From NCBI GenBank assembly GCA_023231115.1, contig JALNWA010000009.1, positions 1 through 45,596 of the forward strand: DNA of 45,596 nucleotides. The letters run 5' to 3'. The DNA comes from Candidatus Altimarinota bacterium. GTDB lineage: Bacteria; Patescibacteriota; Gracilibacteria; UBA1369; LOWO2-01-FULL-3. The number at the start of each line of letters is the position of its first letter. Position 1 is the first letter of the stretch. The notes beneath the pieces are model-generated. The model saw only the letters and a program-made list of their open reading frames with translations, was not told the DNA's origin and searched no databases. The translations under genes and the position numbers were made by a program. Positions 31,914 to 41,259 of this stretch are shown piece by piece.

Positions 31914-33548
31914 TTATTTGCTAAAGAAGAATGATGCAAGATTTCCAACGAAATTATTATTTGGATCGTAAACAAAAGCGATAACTTCATGCTTTCCTTC
32001 AGGAAGATCTGAAGGCACCTCAATTTTGAATTTACCCTGTGTGGCGTCGGCAATTACGACAGAAGACATAACAATACTTTTCCAAGTCACAAAAACAATC
32101 TCTCCGGGTTTCGCAACTCCTTCAATTACCTTTGGAACATCACCCTTCGTTACAGTTAGCCCTGTCGACCCGATAACGTCTTCCGTTTTAGGATCCAAAT
32201 AAGGGAAATATTTATAAAGATAATTTTCCAAAAGATAGTTTGTAAAATCAAATGAATCCTCTTTTTGATTCATCAAAGTCTCATTATCTTCAACACCAAT
32301 CGGCGCATCATTCGACCTCACAAAAGAATTTTTTTCGTTATTTTCTTTGGAAACAAGCGCCAATTTTGGAGCTAAAGGAACTTTTTTAGCATTAACAACT
32401 ATTTTTTTAGCATCAACAACTTCACCGTTTTCATCGGAAACAGTAACAAAATACGTCCCATCATTTAATTTTTTAGAAGGGCTGTAAGTCGCAATTCCGC
32501 CATCATCGGTTTTTACCAATTCCGAATACACAACTTTATATTTTTCATCAACAACCTTGATTGATAATTTTTTATCCTGAACACTTGTAATATCTTCCCC
32601 TGCCTCAGGTAAAACTTTTGCCTTAAACAAAGGCTCACTTCCAACAACCTGCTGAATATTTTTACCGCTCAAATTAGGCACCGCAACAAACACGGTTTTT
32701 CCGGCATCCTGCTCAGTAACTCCATAAACGATTTGATCATTTGCCTGTTGTTTCTCAACAGGAGAAAAAGAAATATTCCCTGTGACACCGGCCTCAAGAA
32801 CATCTTCAATATTATTATTATTAAAATCATTTGTACCCAATTTTTCAGTACCGGCATACACCTGAGCGACTTTAACAAATTTATTTAAATCTGAATCGCT
32901 GGAAATTTGAAGATATTCTCCATTTCCAATATAAATATTTCTATCTTCAACTTTTTGAAGTTCCACGTTCAAAGAATCTTTTACTATATTTTTAATTTCA
33001 ACGGTGTAAACACCTTCAGATTGTTCTCCTTCGCCTGCTTCTGCGGAAGAAATGGTGTCTGTAATTGTATTAAAAATAATTTCTGAAGACAAAGCTTCGA
33101 CTTCAACAGCTCCAGTTTCAATCATTTCAGGAATTGATGTAGAGACATCTTCAGTACCTACTTCCGAAGCTTCAGGAACAGGTTGTTGCGTAACCAAAAC
33201 ATCAACAGCACTTTTCTCAGGTTCGGAAAGTTCTGAAATTTCTTGGGAAGGCTCTATCACCGGCTCAACAACTGGCGCGACATAATCAGGCGCAACAGGC
33301 TCGACAACCGGAGTTGTATCAGGAATCACAGGTTCAACCACGTCAGGAACAACAGGCGTCGTATCAGGAACAATCGGCGGATTTTGAATAGGTGTTGTTG
33401 GCCTCACGTAGCCCTTATTATAATCGAGAATTTCTTGTTCATCTCCAATCCAATCAGAAGCCGTCGCCATATAAGCAAAAGTTCCAAACAAAAAAGTTAT
33501 AGTCGAAAAAATAGCTACCAACTTGAAAAAAGATTTTTTATTGTTCAT
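31914..33548 (-). CDS. Secreted or anchored protein with Pro/Val/Glu-rich stalk and Ig/Big-like domains
   Basis: 544 residues. Residues 1-30 are a signal peptide or anchor (Lys-rich start, hydrophobic core, TASDW). A Pro/Val/Glu/Asp-rich stalk with VVPDVVEPVIPDTTPVVEP repeats spans ~50-105. The rest is beta-rich: a module with FVAVPNLSGKNIQQVVG, a second with GGIATYSPSKKLNDGTYFVTVSDENG, and a C-terminal Big-like domain (GVAKPGEIVFVTW, GKHEVIAFVYDPNN). An EF-hand-like DFNNNNIEDVLEAG (~250) resembles calcium loops of surface proteins. It is the first gene of the run leading to pyrH-frr-rseP, with a promoter upstream. Confidence 0.82.
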   Translation of the reverse strand: MNNKKSFFKLVAIFSTITFLFGTFAYMATASDWIGDEQEILDYNKGYVRPTTPIQNPPIVPDTTPVVPDVVEPVIPDTTPVVEPVAPDYVAPVVEPVIEPSQEISELSEPEKSAVDVLVTQQPVPEASEVGTEDVSTSIPEMIETGAVEVEALSSEIIFNTITDTISSAEAGEGEQSEGVYTVEIKNIVKDSLNVELQKVEDRNIYIGNGEYLQISSDSDLNKFVKVAQVYAGTEKLGTNDFNNNNIEDVLEAGVTGNISFSPVEKQQANDQIVYGVTEQDAGKTVFVAVPNLSGKNIQQVVGSEPLFKAKVLPEAGEDITSVQDKKLSIKVVDEKYKVVYSELVKTDDGGIATYSPSKKLNDGTYFVTVSDENGEVVDAKKIVVNAKKVPLAPKLALVSKENNEKNSFVRSNDAPIGVEDNETLMNQKEDSFDFTNYLLENYLYKYFPYLDPKTEDVIGSTGLTVTKGDVPKVIEGVAKPGEIVFVTWKSIVMSSVVIADATQGKFKIEVPSDLPEGKHEVIAFVYDPNNNFVGNLASFFFSK

Positions 33549-33575
33549 TTTTTTATTTTAAATTTACTGTCATCT

Positions 33576-33605
33576 AGAATACTACAATTTGACATTCTTC
33601 TGCAA
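33576..33605 (-). promoter_or_regulatory. Promoter of the surface protein-pyrH-frr-rseP run
   Basis: On the minus strand TTGCAG (33600-33605), an 18-nt spacer and TATTCT (33576-33581), about 27 nt before the start codon at 33548. Confidence 0.45.
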
Positions 33606-33672
33606 GAAAATGAAACAAATACTTGAATTAATTTTCCATATTTGCGACAATACCCTCCTTTAATCAATCTTT

Positions 33673-34545
33673 ATGACAAATTTTACACCTGAACAAGTCT
33701 TAGGATTACAAGATCCGGAAATAGTAAAACAAATTCAAGAAAATGATGAATTTGCAGAGTATCTTAGCGGATTAATTGTGGAAGTTTATCAAGATGACAC
33801 TTTGGCGGATGTGAGAGGTGCATTGATGGAAGAAGCAATAAAGAATTCAGGTGTAGATTGTGAATGGGAAAAAGATTGGACGGAAGATGACAGACAGCAA
33901 CATAGAGAAAAAACTTATCCACTCGCTTTCGATCCAAAACAAGTTGTGGACATAAGAGTAAAAGTTCTCGCAAAAGTCAGATGTGCGGTAAAAAGAGCAT
34001 ACCCAAGCGTTTCAGATTTAATGTTTCTACCTGGCAAAGAAGGCCTTCAAGACATTTTGAAAAAAACAAAAGATGGAGATTTGACATATCGTTATTCCAG
34101 CGAAGACAGAGACGGAGAAAACTATTTGGCAGGAGAACGCTCAATGGGAGCATTATTTAAATGGGGTCTTAAATTCAGCCCTGAATTACAACTAAAAATG
34201 GCGAAAGAAGCCGAGAACGACATACGCGGGAACAAAGGGATAAATCATGCGGCGGATGTAGCTGGAGTACTTTCACAAAAAGGCGAATTAAGTGCCGAAG
34301 CATGGAAAATATTATTGGGAAAAGACGATACAAACACATATTTTGCGGTCTGGAACACAAGGGAAACTCGACCTGAAATTCTAGAAATGATCATGGGCAT
34401 TGAAAAATTGGCATTGCTTTACAGAGCAAGAACAGAACCGAAAGCCAGAGCGGAAATCATAAATCGAGCTTCCGAATTCCCAAGCATAAACATTGTAAGC
34501 TGGGTAGAAAGGAAAGACAAAAAGATGGACCATGAAGAAGACTAG
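33673..34545 (+). CDS. Unknown soluble protein
   Basis: 290 residues, acidic and mostly helical, no signal peptide or membrane segment. The start is MTNFTPEQVLGLQDPEIVKQI. Notable patches are CEWEKDWTEDDRQQHRE (~58-74), VDIRVKVLAKVRCAVKRAYPS and a tryptophan-containing C-terminal helical part (LLGKDDTNTYFAVW, ending WVERKDKK). No catalytic motif or family is apparent. It stands alone on the plus strand between minus-strand operons and is followed by two perfect inverted repeats. Confidence 0.75.
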   Translation: MTNFTPEQVLGLQDPEIVKQIQENDEFAEYLSGLIVEVYQDDTLADVRGALMEEAIKNSGVDCEWEKDWTEDDRQQHREKTYPLAFDPKQVVDIRVKVLAKVRCAVKRAYPSVSDLMFLPGKEGLQDILKKTKDGDLTYRYSSEDRDGENYLAGERSMGALFKWGLKFSPELQLKMAKEAENDIRGNKGINHAADVAGVLSQKGELSAEAWKILLGKDDTNTYFAVWNTRETRPEILEMIMGIEKLALLYRARTEPKARAEIINRASEFPSINIVSWVERKDKKMDHEED

Positions 34546-34587
34546 AGGGAATAATAGGAATAATTTTTAAAATAGCTTGTTATACTT

Positions 34588-34646
34588 TTGAATTGATCAC
34601 GATCAATTCAAAATTGCCAATCCGTACATGTTAGGATTGGCAATTT
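34588..34646. terminator. Two adjacent perfect inverted repeats, probable bidirectional terminator
   Basis: TTGAATTGATC-AC-GATCAATTCAA (34588-34611, 11-bp arms) is immediately followed by AAATTGCCAATCC with its complement GGATTGGCAATTT (34611-34646, 13-bp arms, 10-nt loop). They sit between convergent genes ending at 34545 and 34696. Short T tracts at the stem ends fit termination from both sides. Confidence 0.65.
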
Positions 34647-34695
34647 GTATAACCTATTTTAAAATATATTTCTCTTATTCTCTCCAAGCTTTAAT

Positions 34696-36333
<1,638 letters not shown>

Positions 36334-36346
36334 TTAAAGTTAATAA

Positions 36347-36640
36347 TTATTTTATTTTCGCGAAAATATCATCAACGGAAAGAATTAAAACCGTCTTTCC
36401 ATCAAGTTTCACTTCCGTAGGTCCATACTTTGAAAAAAGCACAGTGTCTCCAACTTCAATATCCGGAACAATCAAAGTCTTCCCATCATTCGCCATTTTT
36501 CCAGATCCCACAGCCAAAACTTTTCCTTTCATTGGCTTCTCTTTCGATGCCGTATCAGGAATTATTATACCTGAAGAAGAAACCTCTTCTTTAATAGCCT
36601 CGACCACAACATTATTTCCCAAAGGTTGAATCTTAGACAT
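36347..36640 (-). CDS. groES: Co-chaperonin GroES (Hsp10)
   Basis: 97 residues, the usual length. It begins with IQPLGNNVVVEAIKEEV; the mobile loop is SSGIIIPDTASKEKPMKG; and GDTVLFSKYGPTEVKLDGKTVLILSVDDIFA closes the beta barrel. It caps GroEL. First gene of the groES-groEL operon, preceded by a consensus promoter with a CIRCE operator overlapping its -10 region. Confidence 0.97.
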   Translation of the reverse strand: MSKIQPLGNNVVVEAIKEEVSSSGIIIPDTASKEKPMKGKVLAVGSGKMANDGKTLIVPDIEVGDTVLFSKYGPTEVKLDGKTVLILSVDDIFAKIK

Positions 36641-36676
36641 AAATTTATAGCGGTTAACAAATATTTCAATTCAAAA

Positions 36677-36703
36677 TTAGCACCCTGTATTATAGAGTGC
36701 TAA
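36677..36703 (-). promoter_or_regulatory. CIRCE operator (HrcA binding site) before groES
   Basis: On the minus strand TTAGCACTC, 9-nt spacer TATAATACA, then GGGTGCTAA; it differs from the CIRCE consensus (TTAGCACTC-N9-GAGTGCTAA) at one base. The spacer contains the promoter's -10 box, so HrcA binding would block transcription until heat stress. hrcA itself is not in the window. Confidence 0.92.
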
Positions 36704-36716
36704 TCAATGAAGTCAA
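36689..36716 (-). promoter_or_regulatory. Promoter of groES-groEL
   Basis: On the minus strand TTGACT (36711-36716), a 16-nt spacer and perfect TATAAT (36689-36694) inside the CIRCE element, about 49 nt before the groES start. Confidence 0.85.
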
Positions 36717-36733
36717 GTAGAATTAGACCCCCA

Positions 36734-37423
36734 TTATTTCTCATAAGAAAACTTCACTCCGGCAGGAACATCTTTTACAACTTTACCGTTAAAATAACTA
36801 TTTTCACGGAACAAACATGAGCTATCTCCACATCCGTGCTCCTTCTCAAAAACATTATCTATCCTTACCGTCTGACTTTCATTAAAAGAAACCTTTCCCA
36901 TATGAGGCACCCCCCAGTCATCCTTATAAATAAGAACAGTTCCTATGGGTAATAAACTTAAGGCTTCAAATCCAACAATCTCAGGGGAAGTAAATTTTTC
37001 ATACATGTCCTCCTGCCACAAAAGACAGGAAATTTCACTCCCATCCCTCTTAAGAGCATTCAATGCTAAAAAACACTCAACAACACCGTGTCCATTTTTT
37101 AATATATCAGAAATCTCCTCAAATCGACCTTTTCTAGGATCCCGTCTTGCAAAAGACAGAACACACTCAGCCATTTCCTCCATGATCATTCTATCCTCAT
37201 CAACTTCAGCCCCATCTAAAACATCTTCAACTTTTCCTCCTTCCTCCTCACGAACACCTTTAATACTCGCCCCACACTTATCGTGACCAGCAACAACCTC
37301 AACGTTGGCGCTTTCTCCACCAAGCGCATCAGGAGCAGAAATAATATTTGCACCTGCAACGCCGCCAACACGATCATTGCCAACTCCAGAATTATCATCA
37401 TTAGGTAGATTTGGATTTGCCAT
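36734..37423 (-). CDS. Unknown protein with disordered Gly/Asn-rich N-terminus
   Basis: 229 residues. The first ~75 residues are Gly/Asn/Ala/Val/Glu-rich and look disordered. A helical part follows (~80-150, with EEMAECVLSFARRDPRKGRFEE and LNALKRDGSEISCLLWQEDMYEKF). The C-terminal ~80 residues appear beta-rich (LPIGTVLIYKDDWGVPHMGKV) with a Cys pair in HGCGDSSC and the ending AGVKFSYEK. No membrane segment; no family recognised. The promoter upstream is close to consensus. It lies between the gene at 37537 and groES, on the same strand as both. Confidence 0.7.
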   Translation of the reverse strand: MANPNLPNDDNSGVGNDRVGGVAGANIISAPDALGGESANVEVVAGHDKCGASIKGVREEEGGKVEDVLDGAEVDEDRMIMEEMAECVLSFARRDPRKGRFEEISDILKNGHGVVECFLALNALKRDGSEISCLLWQEDMYEKFTSPEIVGFEALSLLPIGTVLIYKDDWGVPHMGKVSFNESQTVRIDNVFEKEHGCGDSSCLFRENSYFNGKVVKDVPAGVKFSYEK

Positions 37424-37454
37424 AAATAGAATTTAATAAATAATCACTAAACAT

Positions 37455-37482
37455 ATAGTACCACATACGCACACTTTGTCAA
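37455..37482 (-). promoter_or_regulatory. Promoter of the gene 36734-37423
   Basis: On the minus strand TTGACA (37477-37482), a 16-nt spacer and TACTAT (37455-37460) with a TGG extension, about 31 nt before the start codon. Among the best promoters in the window. Confidence 0.65.
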
Positions 37483-37536
37483 GCAGTAATACATCACATA
37501 TTCCGACAACATCAAGAAGAAAAGTTACAACTATAT

Positions 37537-37920
37537 TCAAACCTCATCTTTCAACTTTTCAGCAACAGGAGTTGCATCGTTCCCCTCCATGTCCGCCAAC
37601 AAATCAGAAATGCTAGTTGTAGGCTCTTTTCGAAACCCAAATCTATATTTCAACCATCCAAACACCCTTGCAATTCTACCACCGCTTCTATCACTAACAG
37701 CTTCAATTTCAGGACTAACTCCGGAATCAACCATCTCAGCATCAACTCTTCCTGCCGTAGGAACTCTATCTTCCAAAAAAAGACACAAAGTATTAGGATC
37801 TACAGCTTCCGGCTCTACCATAGGACGCACAGGGTGCAACCCATGCGGCGCTACAATGCCCAAAGGCGCAGCTATACCAAGATCTCCATTTCCTCCATCA
37901 TTCGGACCAGACGAAATCAT
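37537..37920 (-). CDS. Small unknown protein
   Basis: 127 residues. The Gly/Pro/Asn-rich start (ISSGPNDGGNGDLG) looks disordered, the middle contains LCLFLEDRVPTAGRVDAEMVD, and a basic helix around 85-100 (IARVFGWLKYRFGFRK) could touch nucleic acid or membrane. A Ser/Asp-rich tail follows. It ends at TGA, one of only three such stops here, with TAG two codons later. It has its own promoter. N-terminal composition recalls the next gene downstream (36734-37423), so the two may be related in role. Family not recognised. Confidence 0.65.
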   Translation of the reverse strand: MISSGPNDGGNGDLGIAAPLGIVAPHGLHPVRPMVEPEAVDPNTLCLFLEDRVPTAGRVDAEMVDSGVSPEIEAVSDRSGGRIARVFGWLKYRFGFRKEPTTSISDLLADMEGNDATPVAEKLKDEV

Positions 37921-37947
37921 ACAAATAATTTATAAAATATCTCCAGC

Positions 37948-37975
37948 ATAATACTACATCTCCAAATTTCGTCAA
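37948..37975 (-). promoter_or_regulatory. Promoter of the gene 37537-37920
   Basis: On the minus strand TTGACG (37970-37975), a 16-nt spacer and TATTAT (37948-37953), about 27 nt before the start codon. Confidence 0.6.
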
Positions 37976-37994
37976 ACGAAGCTGTAAACCAAAA

Positions 37995-38022
37995 TTAGCA
38001 CCCCGTTTTGACGAAGTGCCAA
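37995..38022 (-). terminator. Terminator of rny
   Basis: On the minus strand TTGGCACTTCGT-CAAA-ACGGGGTGCTAA followed by TTTTGG, 25 nt after the rny stop. The outer arms resemble a CIRCE element, but the inner arms pair and the spacing differs, so I read it as a terminator hairpin. Confidence 0.55.
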
Positions 38023-38047
38023 TTTCAAAAATTAATTTTATCCCCTA

Positions 38048-39571
38048 CTACACCGCAAATTCCTCGGCTCTTGTTTCTCTGACAACATGAACTTTCACAG
38101 GATTTGGGCTATGGAAATCTTTTTCGATTTTGCGTGCAACATCGTGAGACATTTTAATCGCACCAAGATCGTCAATTTCGTCAGGTTTAACGAAGATTCT
38201 GACCTCGTTTCCAGCTTGTACAGCAAACACTTTCTTCACACCATCGAAAGTATTGCAAAGCGTTTCAAGCTCAGTAAGTCTCCTGATATAAGTATCCAAA
38301 TTATCCTTGTTTGCACCAGTTCTTGCATTTGAAATAAGGTTTGCCGCCTGAACAATTTGAGCTTCAAGACTCTTTGGCTCAGGATCACCGTGATGGGCTT
38401 CAATTGCATGAACAACTTCCTCAGGAAGTCCGAATTTTCTTGCAATATCAGCTCCAATTTTTGCGTGATGACCTGAAATTTCATGATCAACAGCCTTTCC
38501 AATATCGTGAAGCAATCCCGCTTTTTTGCAAACCGCGATATCAGCTCCAAGCTCGGAAGCAATTGCAGAAGCCAAAAATGAAACCTCCATTGAATGTTTC
38601 AAAGCATTCTGTCCATGAGTGACTCTAAATTTCAAACGACCCAAAATCTTGACCAAATTTACATGAAGTCCTGTCACCCCTGTTTCAAGAACGGCCTTTT
38701 CACCAAGCTCTTTGATAAGAATATTGACATCTTCTTTCACTTTTTCCACAGTTTCCTCAATTCTGGCAGGATGAATACGTCCATCCTCAATAAGCCTTTC
38801 CAAAGCCACTTTCGCGATATATCTTCTTACCAAATCAAAACCGGAAATGACAATAGATCCCGGCGTATCGTCCACAATTACATCGACACCAGTAATTTGT
38901 TCAAATGTATTGATATTTCTACCTTCACGACCGATGATACGACCTTTCATCTCATCACTAGGCAAATTCACTATTGTAGAAGTCGATTCAGCCGTAGTTT
39001 CAGCCGCACACTTCACAATAGCCTCAGCCAAAATCCATTTTGCCTTTTCCTTAGACTTATCATTAAGATCCTTTTCGAATTTTGTAATTTGAGCGACAAT
39101 ATCCTCCTTTGACTCCTCTTCGACCTTTCTTATAAGAAGATCTTTTGCCTCTTCTTTGCTCATATTCGCAACTTTTTCAAGCTGAGCCGCCTGAAGCTTG
39201 TAAATCTCCTCAACCTGATCTCTCAGCTGACGAATAGACGTAATCTTCGAGTCCATCTCAACTTTGAGCTTATCAACCTCATCTTCCTTCTTATCTATAG
39301 TAGACTCCTTCTTAAGGAGCCTTTCCTCAATTTCATTCAATTGAGTCTGTCTTTTTCTCTCCTCCTTCTTTACTTCATCTTGAAGCTTAAAAGCTTCATT
39401 TTTTGCCTCATACAAAAGCTCCTTGGACTTGTTTTTGGCGTCATTCATGATTTGCTCAGCCTTAACAACAAGGTCTTTGTTTTTCTCCTCAACTGTCTTT
39501 TTTCTGTACAGATATCCTCCATATCCACCTATAGCTGCACCTACGATGGCGATTAAAAATGTTAGTTCCAT
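38048..39571 (-). CDS. rny: Ribonuclease Y
   Basis: 507 residues, the RNase Y plan. One N-terminal membrane helix (~2-22), a long charged coiled coil (~25-190), a KH domain with GRIIGREGRNINTFEQITGVDVIVDD (~208-235) and the HD domain with HSMEVSFLASAIASELGAD and the metal-binding LLHDIGKAVDHE (~345-370), then HHAKIGADIARKFGL and EAHHGD. It is a membrane-bound endonuclease that initiates mRNA decay. Monocistronic by appearance: a gene-poor stretch lies upstream and a terminator hairpin follows. Confidence 0.97.
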   Translation of the reverse strand: MELTFLIAIVGAAIGGYGGYLYRKKTVEEKNKDLVVKAEQIMNDAKNKSKELLYEAKNEAFKLQDEVKKEERKRQTQLNEIEERLLKKESTIDKKEDEVDKLKVEMDSKITSIRQLRDQVEEIYKLQAAQLEKVANMSKEEAKDLLIRKVEEESKEDIVAQITKFEKDLNDKSKEKAKWILAEAIVKCAAETTAESTSTIVNLPSDEMKGRIIGREGRNINTFEQITGVDVIVDDTPGSIVISGFDLVRRYIAKVALERLIEDGRIHPARIEETVEKVKEDVNILIKELGEKAVLETGVTGLHVNLVKILGRLKFRVTHGQNALKHSMEVSFLASAIASELGADIAVCKKAGLLHDIGKAVDHEISGHHAKIGADIARKFGLPEEVVHAIEAHHGDPEPKSLEAQIVQAANLISNARTGANKDNLDTYIRRLTELETLCNTFDGVKKVFAVQAGNEVRIFVKPDEIDDLGAIKMSHDVARKIEKDFHSPNPVKVHVVRETRAEEFAV

Positions 39572-39943
39572 ATCAACAAAAGTTAGATTATTTAATCCTT
39601 ACTTTAGTCGTTATGAGTTTAAAATACTTAGAACCGAAACAACACCTAGGAATCCTAGGAGATTAATTTCAGGCTATTTTTGATCTCTGAAGTCAATTTG
39701 GTCATTGTGATTTCTGCCTTACACCGGCCATTAAAACGTAAAATTCAAAAATTTGATTCTAAACCCTATAAAACTTAAAGCTCGGACTTAATGTTTAATA
39801 AATACTTACACCAAAAGTGTACTTCATTGTCCCCAAATGTCAAACAAGTTTTGAATAAACTTTATTAAAATTTCATAAAAATTTAATCTCAAAATGATTA
39901 AATAGGTTAAATTATAAAATATTTCCAAATTTATCAAATCAAC
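39572..39943. other. 372-nt gene-free divergent region between rny and a small secreted protein gene
   Basis: AT-rich, with no reading frame that looks coding. It must hold the promoter of rny (minus) and that of the gene at 39944 (plus). A TATAAA at 39913-39918, 25 nt before the plus-strand ATG, could be a -10 box, but no good -35 is visible; for rny I see no clear boxes. A perfect palindrome CCTAGGA-A-TCCTAGG is at 39645-39659, and an A/T-rich stretch fills 39850-39940. Confidence 0.5.
39645..39659. promoter_or_regulatory. Palindrome CCTAGGAATCCTAGG, possible operator
   Basis: Perfect 7-bp arms around a single A, 74 nt upstream of the rny start, standing out from its AT-rich surroundings. 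It could be a repressor site or chance; no second copy was noticed. Confidence 0.3.
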
Positions 39944-40366
39944 ATGAAAAACACTTCAAAAAAAATCTTAAAAATATTTTCCTCGGCAATAATATTATTC
40001 TCGATTTGGCAAACCGATATAGTTTTAGCATCATCAATAATCACTCCACAGCCATTGTTCAACATAGAACAAATGCCTACACAACCACAAAACATACCGA
40101 GTAATAAAATTATTCAAGAAACTCAATCTTCAAAAAAGAAGGCCACAAAAAAAACAACGAAGAAAAACACAACCACCCCCGTCAACAAAATCTCCAACAA
40201 CAACAACACAACAAAATCAGAAACAGTAAACGAAGCCAACAACACTGACTCAAAAACAGTCAACCCAAACTCAAAACCGACTACCCAAAAAAATTGGGAG
40301 CGTTACATAACGCCCCCAATCATAATTATTACTTTAATCTTAGCCACAATCTTCAAAAAATCTTGA
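39944..40366 (+). CDS. Small secreted Lys/Thr/Asn-rich protein with C-terminal membrane helix
   Basis: 140 residues. A signal peptide or anchor occupies ~1-30 (KKILKIFSSAIILFSIW, ending VLASS). The middle (~55-112) is Lys/Thr/Asn/Ser low-complexity without hydrophobics. A C-terminal hydrophobic helix (~120-136) ends in KKS, so the protein is probably held in the membrane at its C-terminus with the polar part outside; no LPxTG motif is present. It ends at TGA and abuts the stop of the SLH gene on the other strand. Its 3' coding part contains a hairpin that looks like that gene's terminator. Confidence 0.7.
   Translation: MKNTSKKILKIFSSAIILFSIWQTDIVLASSIITPQPLFNIEQMPTQPQNIPSNKIIQETQSSKKKATKKTTKKNTTTPVNKISNNNNTTKSETVNEANNTDSKTVNPNSKPTTQKNWERYITPPIIIITLILATIFKKS
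40288..40320 (-). terminator. Terminator of the SLH gene embedded in the opposite coding sequence
   Basis: On the minus strand ATTGGGGGCGTTA pairs with TAACGCTCCCAAT (one mismatch, 40293-40320) and is followed by TTTTTTT. It lies about 47 nt after the stop of the SLH gene, within the plus-strand gene 39944-40366. Confidence 0.7.
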
Positions 40367-41245
40367 TTAGTCCAAAAGATCCAACTTAGCCATTGTGTTA
40401 TAAATAAGCTGAATACTGTCCCCTCTAGTCATCTCATAAGAAGGAGTATACAAAGTCTTTCCTGAAACGATGCTCGCTTCCTTTGCGGCGCAAGCATATG
40501 GAGCCATCCAGCTGTCAGCCGGAACATCTGTATATGGAGCCTCTGTAACTTCTTCACAAAGAGGATATTCCATTGCCTCAAAAATAATCTTCACGGCTTC
40601 AGCCTTAACAACATTTTGTTCAGGTTTAAAGCTTCCATTCTCATATCCACCCACCCAACCTGCCTCTTTAGCATAACAAATAAAAGCGGCAAACCACTCA
40701 GTCTTAACATCCGAAAAACAATTTTCAAGCTTCTTTCCGGCGAAATCAGCATCAACTGCATTAGATAAAACAGTCAAAAACTCAGCACGATTTATAGTAC
40801 TTTCAGGCTTGAAGTTGCCATCGCTATAACCGGCAACAATTCCAAGATTATACAAAGTCTCAATCGCAACAGCATTTTTATGATTTAAAGGAACATCTTT
40901 GAAAATTTGTTTCTTTTCATCCTCTTTTGAAACTTCTCCCGTGGAAACATTGCCATCCTCATCAATGTATTCAACAACATCACCTTCATCATCATTCTCA
41001 ACCTCACTTGAAAGAACAGAAGAAAGAGACTTGCTCAAATAATCATTTGTAGAAGTGAAAAAAGAACCCATTGCATAAGAAGAAACTGCCACAAAAAGCA
41101 GAAGAAGAGCCAAAAAGCTCTTTGGCATATTAATCCCTGAGAAAGAATGATGAGAATAAATATCGCTCATTTTATTCTCAGAAACTTTTGGATTTGATAT
41201 TTTTCTTGGTGAAGGAATCTTCTTTTTTTGAATTATTTTTGGCAT
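40367..41245 (-). CDS. Membrane-anchored SLH-domain protein
   Basis: 292 residues. A basic cytoplasmic start (~1-38) precedes one membrane helix (~41-60, FLALLLLFVAVSSYAMG), an acidic spacer (~75-112), then three SLH repeats: VPLNHKNAVAIETLYNLGIVAGYSDGNFKPESTINRAEFLTVL (cited only to mark ~118-160), the second ~178-222 with GYENGSFKPEQNVVKAEAVKI, and a divergent third ~238-285 with TRGDSIQLIYN. SLH domains bind pyruvylated wall polymers and attach surface proteins; an uncleaved anchor plus SLH would bridge membrane and wall. It follows the AI-2E-family gene after 14 nt, so it is probably co-transcribed with it. Confidence 0.88.
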   Translation of the reverse strand: MPKIIQKKKIPSPRKISNPKVSENKMSDIYSHHSFSGINMPKSFLALLLLFVAVSSYAMGSFFTSTNDYLSKSLSSVLSSEVENDDEGDVVEYIDEDGNVSTGEVSKEDEKKQIFKDVPLNHKNAVAIETLYNLGIVAGYSDGNFKPESTINRAEFLTVLSNAVDADFAGKKLENCFSDVKTEWFAAFICYAKEAGWVGGYENGSFKPEQNVVKAEAVKIIFEAMEYPLCEEVTEAPYTDVPADSWMAPYACAAKEASIVSGKTLYTPSYEMTRGDSIQLIYNTMAKLDLLD

Positions 41246-41259
41246 AATAAAAAATTAAA

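Noticed and set aside
36734..37920. Toxin-antitoxin or defence pair for the two unknown genes near groES
   Set aside because: No toxin fold, no overlap or coupling, and each has its own promoter; nothing in the sequences supports it.
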